Made by a program: the position numbers and the translations under genes
The notes under the pieces: model-generated
The model's input: the letters and a program-made list of their open reading frames with translations, nothing else
Told to the model about the DNA's origin: nothing
The model's database searches: none
In this document: in pieces, positions 9,762 through 16,542 of the stretch
Layout: each line of letters starts with the position of its first letter
Position numbering within the stretch: position 1 is the first letter of the stretch
Assembly (NCBI RefSeq): GCF_006385175.1
Contig: NZ_VFIY01000018.1
Coordinates: 682,001-746,000, forward strand
Reading direction: 5' to 3'
From: Emcibacter nanhaiensis
Lineage (GTDB): Bacteria > Pseudomonadota > Alphaproteobacteria > Sphingomonadales > Emcibacteraceae
Length of the DNA stretch: 64,000 nucleotides

Positions 9762-9774
9762 AGTATTCCATACT
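9762..9774. promoter_or_regulatory. Palindromic operator-like site upstream of the PQQ dehydrogenase operon
   Basis: AGTATTCCATACT is a perfect 5-base inverted repeat around TCC, set in GTTAGTATTCCATACTTTTT (9759-9778), about 90 bases upstream of the PQQ dehydrogenase start. The same core, with two of three spacer bases changed and an extended palindrome, occurs at 15564-15582. That repetition is the reason for calling it a regulator site. The protein that binds is unknown; the MarR protein of this window is one candidate. Confidence 0.5.
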
Positions 9775-9861
9775 TTTTACGTTCCGCGCGTCAGCCTGGA
9801 TCTCACCGGGAGAAACTTTGGGCCCGCAACATAAGATGCTGCGCGCCCCCAGTCTGGAATT

Positions 9862-10641
9862 TTATCCCCAGCGGTTAATTTCAGGTCCGGGCGCCCAGCT
9901 TTTTTCCGGCTCGGCCACTGTCGCACGGGACAAGGCCTGCTGCACGGAAGACCGGTTACGCACCCGCTCCATCCAGGCCCGGGTTTGCTCAGCATTTTCG
10001 AAAGCCGACGGCACCAGTTCGACCATGCCGGCCAGCCAGGAATAGGTTTCCAGGTCAGCCATGCTGAAGTCGCCCATCAGCCAGTCGCGCCCGTCAAGCC
10101 GGCCTTCGACTTTCTCCACCGCGGCGACAACCTTGCTTTGGGAATCTTCCACCTGCTCGTCGGAGAAATTTCCGGCCCGCACATCGCGCCAGCGCTGCGC
10201 CAGGTCTTCACTGGCAATTTTACCGACTCGCGCCTCGAAATCGCCCTCTTCCAGACCGGCAAGCGGCTCCTGAAGATAGGCGCGAACGCCGAGATAGGCG
10301 GCAGCCGGGGCCAGGCGCTCAATGATCTGGCGACACCAGGTCATCACTTCCCAGCACCCGTAGGAATCCTCGGGCACCAGCGCCGTGCCGCTGCCGATAT
10401 CGTCAAAATAGCGGGCGATAAAAACGGAATCCGCGAGCGGTTCACCGTTCACCACCAGAACAGGGCCTTCCCCCTCGACGCTCATGTTTACCTCAACGCT
10501 TTGCTCGCATTTGTCGCCATGGCGTTCGGCCATCGCCAGGTCAATATACACCAGGTCAGCGTCGAGATTCTTTTCCGAGAGCGCAGCAAGAACCGACAGA
10601 GAGGGACCATTGGGTTCACCGTGATAAAGTTTCATCGTCAT
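9862..10641 (-). CDS. Divergent LigF-like glutathione S-transferase, partner of the next gene
   Basis: 259 residues with a GST fold pattern: MKLYHGEPNGPSLS at the start, a thioredoxin-like domain to about residue 90, and a helical C-terminal domain ending in DFSMADLETYSWLAG. The glutathione-binding loop is altered: the family's NPxGxVP becomes an extended VNMSVEGEGPVL, and the usual E-S pair is D-S (ADSVF). The ATG overlaps the stop of the upstream GST (TAATG), which means tight translational coupling and roughly equal dosage. A heterodimer of the two GSTs, as known for the BaeA/BaeB beta-etherase, would explain both the coupling and the degenerate site. That is inference. Confidence 0.82.
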   Translation of the reverse strand: MTMKLYHGEPNGPSLSVLAALSEKNLDADLVYIDLAMAERHGDKCEQSVEVNMSVEGEGPVLVVNGEPLADSVFIARYFDDIGSGTALVPEDSYGCWEVMTWCRQIIERLAPAAAYLGVRAYLQEPLAGLEEGDFEARVGKIASEDLAQRWRDVRAGNFSDEQVEDSQSKVVAAVEKVEGRLDGRDWLMGDFSMADLETYSWLAGMVELVPSAFENAEQTRAWMERVRNRSSVQQALSRATVAEPEKSWAPGPEINRWG

Positions 10642-11408
10642 TAGTTTGCTCCCCGCTCAAGAATATGCACCCGTTTGACCATGTCCGTCTTGCCCATACT
10701 CCAGATATATTTGGTGGCCGGACGTTCATAGATTTTCCGCAGCCACTCCATGATGTGCGGCGTGCGTTCATCATTGGCCAGTTCCGGCTGGGACAGCGGC
10801 AGGGCGTAGCCCAGGTTAAAGCCGTTCACATCGGCCAGGCTGTATTCATCACTGGCCAGCCATTTGTGCTTGGACAGCTCAGTCTCAAGCATATCAATGC
10901 CCACGGACACGCGACGCATGGATTCGGTCATTTCCTCTTCGCTGAAGGTGCCGTAAATAGCCTTGCGCCAGGCAATGCGGCGCTCACGCATCGGGATGCG
11001 GTCAATGGCGGCTTTCAGCTCTTCGGGGTCCTTGCTGCGCACGGACGGCCCGACGAAGAAACTCCAGCCGATCATGCTGAAGGACGGCGCCAGCCACTGG
11101 TCCATGAATTTCATCCACCAGCGCACCCGCAGACGATCATAGGGGTCTTCCGGCATCAGCGCCGGGCCATCAAAGGTCTCATCCACATACTCCATAATGG
11201 CTGTGGACTCGGTCAGAACCTTGTCTCCGTGCAGCATGGCGGGAATAGTTCCCTGCGGATTGATCTCGAGATACTCCGGCTTGTGCTGATCGAAATTCAG
11301 AAGATCGAGGTAATGACTCTTAAATTGGACACCTTTTTCGGCCAAAGCGAGCATGGGCTTACCCGAATTTGCGTTCGGCTCCCAGTGAAACAGCGTGACA
11401 TCCGTCAT
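10641..11408 (-). CDS. LigF-like glutathione S-transferase
   Basis: 255 residues from the chosen ATG (MTDVTLFHWEPNANS), which sits behind a GGGAGG site; an ATG 69 bases upstream adds residues unlike any GST. The N-terminal domain has ANSGKP, EKGVQF, NFDQH, EINPQGTIP with the cis-proline, and TESTAIMEYVDE. The C-terminal domain has the YSLADVNGFNLG block. It resembles LigF-type beta-etherases more than LigE. It is the first gene of a minus-strand pair with the divergent GST, and it faces the P450 gene across a 500-base AT-rich region. Cleavage of a lignin-type beta-aryl ether is the most likely job, inferred from family and context. Confidence 0.86.
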   Translation of the reverse strand: MTDVTLFHWEPNANSGKPMLALAEKGVQFKSHYLDLLNFDQHKPEYLEINPQGTIPAMLHGDKVLTESTAIMEYVDETFDGPALMPEDPYDRLRVRWWMKFMDQWLAPSFSMIGWSFFVGPSVRSKDPEELKAAIDRIPMRERRIAWRKAIYGTFSEEEMTESMRRVSVGIDMLETELSKHKWLASDEYSLADVNGFNLGYALPLSQPELANDERTPHIMEWLRKIYERPATKYIWSMGKTDMVKRVHILERGAN

Positions 11409-11911
11409 GTTTTTTCCGCCTCCCTTGTTTGCGGCAGTTACCTTTTTGTCCGGCAGCCCTTCCAGCCGCCATTTCATCCCCGTTCGAAGTCCGGTCTCCT
11501 CTGAGATATACCTGACGAGAGACCTTCTTCCCTGCCCAGCTCATTTCCGTACAAAAATGAACCAAGCCGTTGATTCCAAATAAGTTTAAACTATCCTGTT
11601 TTTAGGGAAGAACAGACATGGGAAAAAGTCAGAACCAGGCTCCGCCCATAGAACAGACCCCGGTGTCCCCCAAGTTGACTTCGCCCTTCTCCACTATTGA
11701 CTAGTTTATCTCATATTTGTATTTTTAATTTGTGTTACATACAGTTTTTTTAACTAACATGTCAAGCCAATTAGAGCAAATATATTCGCAACACATGTTA
11801 TCAAAATTTACTCAAATTGGATACAACTTGACAAAATAACAATAAAAAAATTTTCGGGAGACAAAACGGGCAAACAGCCCATTCACCCCTGTATGTATTA
11901 GGAGGATATTC
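11409..11911. other. Divergent AT-rich promoter region between GST and P450 genes
   Basis: About 500 bases, much more AT-rich than the flanking genes, especially 11700-11860. It must hold the promoters of the minus-strand GST pair and the plus-strand P450. A TTGACA lies at 11828-11833, but I see no convincing -10 box at the right distance. A CTAAC half-site at 11754-11758 recalls the operator-like palindromes nearby. A 28-codon ORF at 11618-11704 is listed separately. Confidence 0.5.
11618..11704 (+). CDS. Possible small protein of 28 residues
   Basis: ATG preceded by AGGGAAGA at good spacing, then 28 codons to TAG (starts MGKSQNQAPP, ends FSTID). The sequence is hydrophilic and proline-rich, with no motif I recognise. 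It lies in the promoter region between the GST pair and the P450. It could be a leader peptide, the stump of a lost gene, or chance. The ribosome site is the only positive evidence. Confidence 0.25.
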   Translation: MGKSQNQAPPIEQTPVSPKLTSPFSTID

Positions 11912-13105
11912 ATGCCCGCAGAGACGCCGTCTCACGTCCGGCCGGAACAGGTCGTGGACTTCAATTTCTATCGCCCTTGCACGCCCGGTGGCGACCCTTA
12001 TCTCGCCTGGCAAAGGCTTCAGGATGGCCCGGAAATGATCTGGACACCCCACAATGGCGGTCACTGGATCGCCACCCGCGGCGAACAGATCAAGGAAATC
12101 CTGACCGACTACGGCCGCTTTTCCTCGCGCCATGCCTTTATTCCCATCATTCCCGAACGCCCCCGCGGCCTGCCGCTGGAATATGACCCGCCGGAACATG
12201 CGCCGCTGAAAAAGATGCTGGCGCCCGCGTTCCTGCCCAAGGCAATCCAGCACTGGTCCGATGAGGCCCGCGCGCTGGCGGCGGAACTGGTCGAAGGCTT
12301 CATCGATCAGGGCTGGTGTGAATTCATCGAAGACTTCGCCCAGCAGCTGCCGATCATCATATTCCTGCGTATCCTCGACCTGCCGATGGAAGACCGCGAG
12401 CCGCTTCTGGCGGCGGTCAATTCCGGCCTCCGGCCAGTGGACGAGAAAACCCGGAAGTGGGGCCGCGACTATCTCAACAATTATATCGTCGAGCTGGTGG
12501 CGGAACGGCGCGAGAATCCGCGTGAAGAGATCCTCAGTGCGGCGCTGCATACCGAAATAAACGGCAAGCTTTTGGATGATGAAATGGCCTACGGCCTGAC
12601 CAGCGGCCTGCTGGGCGGCGGGCTTGATACCGTCGCCTCAAGCATGGGCTGGATGGCCCTGTTCCTGGCGGAAAACCCGGGCCACCGCCAGCAACTGGTT
12701 GACGATCCGTCCCTGATTCCCAATGCGGTGCAGGAGCTGCTGCGCCGCTATTCCATCCCCAACATCGCCCGGGTGGTCAGGGAGGACATGGACTATCACG
12801 GCGCCCAACTGAAACAGGGCGAACAGGTCCTGATGTCGGGCTGCCTGTATGGCCTGGACCCGAATATTTTCGAGAATCCCATGGCGGTTGATTTCACCCG
12901 CCGGGATGCCTCGCGGCATATGAGCTACAGCACCGGCATCCATCGCTGCATCGGCGCCAAACTGGCCGACCAGGAGCTGCAGATTTTCCTGCAGGAATGG
13001 CTGCCGCGGATTCCCGACTTCCGGCTCGACCCGGACCATCCGCCGGAGATGGTCACCGGCATTGCCCACGGCCTGAACAAGCTGCCGCTGCTCTGGGATG
13101 CCTGA
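11912..13105 (+). CDS. Cytochrome P450
   Basis: 397 residues, the size of soluble bacterial class I P450s. The I-helix carries GGGLDT with D239-T240, ELLRRYS supplies the K-helix ExxR, and the heme loop is YSTGIHRCIG with the cysteine ligand C346. A strong AGGAGG site precedes the ATG. Such enzymes take electrons from a ferredoxin and hydroxylate or O-demethylate a substrate; CYP199- and CYP255-type enzymes demethylate lignin-derived methoxy aromatics. No ferredoxin or reductase gene is adjacent, so partners must come from elsewhere. Its place within the lignin-type cluster suggests an aromatic ether substrate, which is inferred. Confidence 0.93.
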   Translation: MPAETPSHVRPEQVVDFNFYRPCTPGGDPYLAWQRLQDGPEMIWTPHNGGHWIATRGEQIKEILTDYGRFSSRHAFIPIIPERPRGLPLEYDPPEHAPLKKMLAPAFLPKAIQHWSDEARALAAELVEGFIDQGWCEFIEDFAQQLPIIIFLRILDLPMEDREPLLAAVNSGLRPVDEKTRKWGRDYLNNYIVELVAERRENPREEILSAALHTEINGKLLDDEMAYGLTSGLLGGGLDTVASSMGWMALFLAENPGHRQQLVDDPSLIPNAVQELLRRYSIPNIARVVREDMDYHGAQLKQGEQVLMSGCLYGLDPNIFENPMAVDFTRRDASRHMSYSTGIHRCIGAKLADQELQIFLQEWLPRIPDFRLDPDHPPEMVTGIAHGLNKLPLLWDA

Positions 13106-13110
13106 TCCAT

Positions 13111-13152
13111 AAAAATCCGCCTGCCTCCCGGCATGTCTCGGGAAGCAGGCGG
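13111..13152 (-). terminator. Intrinsic terminator for the amidohydrolase operon
   Basis: Arms CCGCCTGCCTCCCG and CGGGAAGCAGGCGG pair with one mismatch around an 8-base loop. On the minus strand the stem is followed by five T (13111-13115). It lies between the convergent P450 and amidohydrolase genes and may also slow plus-strand transcription. Confidence 0.8.
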
Positions 13153-13192
13153 TTCAGTCTTTGGCTATAAAGCCAGAGGAATTAGGTTCGAT

Positions 13193-14323
13193 CTAGAGCC
13201 GGAACACCCGTTCGGCATTTTCCTGCATCAGCATCTTTTTATGTTCCGGACTGATGTCCATGCGGTCATAGGCGGCCACTTCGTCGCCAGACTGCTGGTA
13301 GGGATAGTCCATGGCGTAAATCACCCGGTCCGGCCCCATCACATCCATGCAGAATTTGATGGCCGGCTCCCAGCCCACGCCGCTGGTGGTGATCCAGATA
13401 TTCTTCTTGAAATAATAGCTGATAGGATGTTCCAGCGTCACCGGATCCTGGCCGCCGCGCAGACCGGGCACCCCGTCGGCATTGGACTGCATCCAGTCAA
13501 AACGATAAAGATGCAGCGGCATGCATTCTCCGAGATGGCCGATCACCAGCCGCAGGTCGGGATATTTGTCAAACGCCCCGGACAGGATCAGGCCCATGGT
13601 GTGAATCCAGACATCATGGGGGAAACCGCCGAGCGCCCCGGTCATGCCGCGGAACTGATAGGGTTCGTTGTAGCGGGGCGCGGTCGGATGGATATAGAGC
13701 GCCGCATCATTGGCCTCCAGTGCCGCCAGGATCGGTTCGAACTCTGCCTCGTCCAGGTAACGCCCCTTCCAGTGGGAATTGAGCACCGCACCACTGAGCT
13801 TCAATTCCTGCATGGCGCGGTCGATTTCCGCCACCGCGCCATCCACATCCTGGGGCTGGAAGGCGGCCAGGGCGGAAAAGCGGTCGGGGTATTTGGCACA
13901 GGCTTCGGCGGCAATATCGTTGGACATACGGGCCAGACGGTTGCCCTCTTCCGGCTCCAGCACCTGCACCCCGGGCGAGGTCAGTAACAGCAACTGCCGG
14001 TCAATGCCGAGCTCATCCATCCGGGCGATACGCTTATCGCCCAGGTCAAACAGGATGTCCTGCAAGGCAGACATGCCGGCGAACATATTGGCCATGGCCA
14101 GCGAGGCATCGTCTGAGGCCCGGCCGCTGTTATGCAGCCTCACCTGGGCTTCGACCAGCTCGGGAAAACTCCAGGCTTCCTCGGTGGCAATGCGCTTATA
14201 GGGAGCGTTGTAGTCAATTTCCGCTTCAGGCGGCGCAAGTCCCACATGGGAGCGTGGGTTAATCACATTATTGCCAAGGCCGCGCATGCCTTTTTCACTG
14301 TTGTCGGAATTATCTTGCGACAT
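13193..14323 (-). CDS. ACMSD-superfamily amidohydrolase, LigW / gamma-resorcylate decarboxylase-like
   Basis: 376 residues. An unusual ~45-residue N-terminal stretch precedes KRIATEEAW, the metal-binding start motif of gamma-resorcylate and 5-carboxyvanillate (LigW) decarboxylases. Later motifs fit the same group: IHPTAP, GHLGECMP and the metal aspartate in YAMDYPYQ. These enzymes remove a ring carboxylate without a cofactor other than a divalent metal. It is the last gene of a minus-strand unit with two NTF2-like proteins. In the LigW setting the substrate would be a carboxylated vanillate-type ring, though hydrolysis of a ring-fission product is also possible. Confidence 0.85.
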   Translation of the reverse strand: MSQDNSDNSEKGMRGLGNNVINPRSHVGLAPPEAEIDYNAPYKRIATEEAWSFPELVEAQVRLHNSGRASDDASLAMANMFAGMSALQDILFDLGDKRIARMDELGIDRQLLLLTSPGVQVLEPEEGNRLARMSNDIAAEACAKYPDRFSALAAFQPQDVDGAVAEIDRAMQELKLSGAVLNSHWKGRYLDEAEFEPILAALEANDAALYIHPTAPRYNEPYQFRGMTGALGGFPHDVWIHTMGLILSGAFDKYPDLRLVIGHLGECMPLHLYRFDWMQSNADGVPGLRGGQDPVTLEHPISYYFKKNIWITTSGVGWEPAIKFCMDVMGPDRVIYAMDYPYQQSGDEVAAYDRMDISPEHKKMLMQENAERVFRL

Positions 14324-14365
14324 GAGCTCTCTCCTTAAACCAGCCTGCTTGACGCAGGCCTGGCA

Positions 14366-14821
14366 TCAGAACATGGTGTTATTATTGGCGGAGATTTCCG
14401 GCACCGGCTGCAACACATCCCAATGTTCGGCAATCCTGCAGCCTTCGACACGAAAGATATCGACCACGGCAAAGCCGCGATCCTCCGATGTCGGCTTAGC
14501 ATGCATATGCACTGCAACCAGATCGCCGTCAGCAATGACCCGCTTTACATCATACTTGAAATCGGGCTGAGTCGAGAGCCAGCCGCTAAGGGCGTCGATG
14601 GCCGGTTGGCGACCGTCGGGGGCCACCGGGTTATGCTGGATATAGTCTTCCCGCACCCAGGTTTCGAAAGCCTCCTTTACCTTCAACTGGTCATAGAACA
14701 GTTTGCCGAAGGCTTCGACCACCTGGCGCGGCGTTTTGTCACAGGATGCCCCCTCCCCGGCGAAAGCTTGGGGGCACACCAGGGCGGCCATCAGAACGCC
14801 CGCGTAGAATGCCCGCATCAT
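14366..14821 (-). CDS. Secreted NTF2-like (SnoaL-type) protein
   Basis: 151 residues with a clear signal peptide (about residues 1-21, ending AFA), so it is exported to the periplasm. The mature part has the cone-shaped NTF2/SnoaL pattern: an N-terminal helix with FGKLFYDQL, VREDYIQHNP, then VIADGDLVAVHMHAK and VVDIFRVEGCRIAEHWD. SnoaL-like proteins with the QHNP motif are often of unknown function, and some act as cyclases, isomerases or lyases. It lies 3 bases after the larger NTF2-like gene and 42 before the amidohydrolase. A periplasmic step in dimer processing is possible. Function is not known. Confidence 0.8.
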   Translation of the reverse strand: MMRAFYAGVLMAALVCPQAFAGEGASCDKTPRQVVEAFGKLFYDQLKVKEAFETWVREDYIQHNPVAPDGRQPAIDALSGWLSTQPDFKYDVKRVIADGDLVAVHMHAKPTSEDRGFAVVDIFRVEGCRIAEHWDVLQPVPEISANNNTMF

Positions 14822-14824
14822 GGC

Positions 14825-15520
14825 TCACTCCTCGAAGGGTTTAAAGGCCTTACCCATCACCGGATGAGCATAATGGTAAGGCACGTCATGGCGATTCGGC
14901 CAGGTCAGGCGCGGTTCGGGCAGCAGCTCGTCCGGCCCGATCGGATTGCCGGGATAGATTTCCACCGCCGGCTGCAGATGAGCCTTGGTTTTGGCCCAGC
15001 CCTTGTCATAGTCCGCCTGCCACTGGACCATATAGTCGAGGCGCTTGATCTTCCACACCCCGTCCACGCAGACATAATCGTTCTCATAGATTCCGGCTTC
15101 ATAGAACTGATCCGGCAGACCCTCGGGCTTATATTCCCGGTCTTCATGCACCCCGCCCATCAGCACGGCGCGGAAGCGGCCCTTGGCGGTTTTGCGGTCC
15201 GGCGCCACGGTAATAATGTCCTGCATCTGGAAATGATCGAGCAGGAAGCCATCCTCGGGCCCCGGCTTGCCGTGGGTGAAATAATTCTGGAACCAGGTCT
15301 TGTAGAGGCGGGCGACTCCTGCCTTGCCTTTATAAATGCCGGACAGGAAGATCACTTCCCCGTCATCGGCAAACAGCTGCACCACTTCGTCATACTGGCA
15401 GAAGTCGATATAATAGCCGTAAGCATAGTGAAGTTTGCGGATCGCCTGCTGGTCTTCCAGCATGCCCACACGATTGGTCAGAGCCTGCAGCTCGGCCCTC
15501 AGATCAGAGTTGTCAGTCAT
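14825..15520 (-). CDS. NTF2-like protein of the size of the diarylpropane lyase LdpA
   Basis: 231 residues without a signal peptide. The N-terminal helix (QQAIRKLHYAYGYYID) and the following YDEVVQLFADD and ENDYVCVDGVWKIKRLDY segments define a SnoaL/NTF2-like fold, followed by a ~50-residue proline-rich tail. LdpA of Novosphingobium is an NTF2-like gamma-formaldehyde lyase of about this length that turns diarylpropane-1,3-diols into lignostilbenes. A lignostilbene-dioxygenase-like gene lies 1 kb away, which makes this role attractive. I cannot align it to LdpA here, so the assignment rests on fold, size and neighbourhood. It is the first gene of the minus-strand unit. Confidence 0.8.
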   Translation of the reverse strand: MTDNSDLRAELQALTNRVGMLEDQQAIRKLHYAYGYYIDFCQYDEVVQLFADDGEVIFLSGIYKGKAGVARLYKTWFQNYFTHGKPGPEDGFLLDHFQMQDIITVAPDRKTAKGRFRAVLMGGVHEDREYKPEGLPDQFYEAGIYENDYVCVDGVWKIKRLDYMVQWQADYDKGWAKTKAHLQPAVEIYPGNPIGPDELLPEPRLTWPNRHDVPYHYAHPVMGKAFKPFEE

Positions 15521-15563
15521 TTTCCCTTTTCCCTATATTTTTTGGTGTTTATGAATAACATTT

Positions 15564-15582
15564 GTTAGTATGCTACACTAAC
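15564..15582. promoter_or_regulatory. Palindromic operator-like site between the NTF2-like and SDR genes
   Basis: GTTAGTATGCTACACTAAC has perfect 6-base arms (GTTAGT/ACTAAC) around seven bases. It lies in the 100-base divergent intergenic region, 44 bases before the minus-strand NTF2-like start and 39 before the plus-strand SDR start, so it can control both. Its core matches the site at 9759-9774 (GTTAGTATnCnAyACT). Confidence 0.6.
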
Positions 15583-15620
15583 TAATAATCAAATCAACAT
15601 CAATATAGAGAGAAATTTTT

Positions 15621-16535
15621 ATGTCCTGGGAAAACAAGACAGCTTTCATTACGGCCGGGGTGTCCGGCATCGGCTTCGGCCTGGCCCGGGCCCTGAGCAA
15701 CGCCGGCATGCGCTTGGCGCTCAGCTATCGCAACGAGGACCACAAGGAGCAGGCCGCCCGCTGGTTTGCCGACCAAGGGCGCGAGCAACCATTGTTTTTG
15801 AAACTGGACGTCCAGGACCGGGACAGATTCGCCGAAGTCGCCGACGAGGTGGAGAATCATTTCGGCAAGCTGCATGTGCTGATCAACAACGCCGGGGTCA
15901 GCGTGTTCGGCCCTACCGACGAAGCCAGCTATGCGGACTATGACTGGATCATGGGGGTCAACTTCGGCGGCGTGGTCAACGGACTGGTCAGCTTCATTCC
16001 CAGGATCAAGGCCCATGGCGAAGGCGGCCACATCGTCAATGTGGCCAGCATGGCGGCCTTCCTGCCCGGCCCCCAGGCCGGCATCTATACCGCCAGCAAA
16101 TTTGCCGTGCGCGGCCTGACCGAGAGCCTGCGCTACAATCTGGCGCCCTACAACATCGGTGTGTCGCTGATGTGTCCGGGCCTGACCCGCACCAATGCCT
16201 GGGACAGCGCCACGCGACGGCCCGACGAGTTCAAGGACAGTGGTTTTGAACCTGTGGAAGCGGCGGAACTGGAACAGTTCGGCACCGCCTTCGAGGCCGG
16301 CATGGACCCGCTGGAAGTGGGCGAAAAGACCTTGCGCGGCATGACCGAAAACCGCGGCCTGATCCTGACCCATCCGGAATTCGCCCAGGACTTCAGGGAA
16401 ATTTACGAGACTTCCCTGGCCGCCCTGCCTGACGAGGAAATCCCGGAAGGACGGCTGCATATCGAAAGACTGCGCCGGGAGGCCATGAAGGCGGCGGAGG
16501 CCGGCATCAAAACCGGCCTCAAGGACCTGACCTGA
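15621..16535 (+). CDS. LigD-like short-chain dehydrogenase (SDR) 3, altered glycine motif
   Basis: 304 residues with the same architecture as the two LigD-like SDRs at 950-2773: NNAGVS, SYADYDWIMGVNFGG, catalytic Y156/K160 and a long C-terminal tail. The nucleotide-binding loop reads TAGVSGIG, so the first glycine of TGxxxGxG is alanine; the other two glycines are intact. The change is encoded cleanly (ACG GCC GGG) and the rest of the gene is undamaged, so the enzyme is probably active, perhaps with changed cofactor affinity. It is transcribed divergently from the NTF2-like unit and converges on the lignostilbene-dioxygenase-like gene. Confidence 0.88.
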   Translation: MSWENKTAFITAGVSGIGFGLARALSNAGMRLALSYRNEDHKEQAARWFADQGREQPLFLKLDVQDRDRFAEVADEVENHFGKLHVLINNAGVSVFGPTDEASYADYDWIMGVNFGGVVNGLVSFIPRIKAHGEGGHIVNVASMAAFLPGPQAGIYTASKFAVRGLTESLRYNLAPYNIGVSLMCPGLTRTNAWDSATRRPDEFKDSGFEPVEAAELEQFGTAFEAGMDPLEVGEKTLRGMTENRGLILTHPEFAQDFREIYETSLAALPDEEIPEGRLHIERLRREAMKAAEAGIKTGLKDLT

Positions 16536-16542
16536 AGTCGGG

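Noticed and set aside
11828-11856. Sigma-70 promoter starting with TTGACA before the P450
   Set aside because: The -35 matches, but no acceptable -10 hexamer follows at 16-18 bases, so it is not called.
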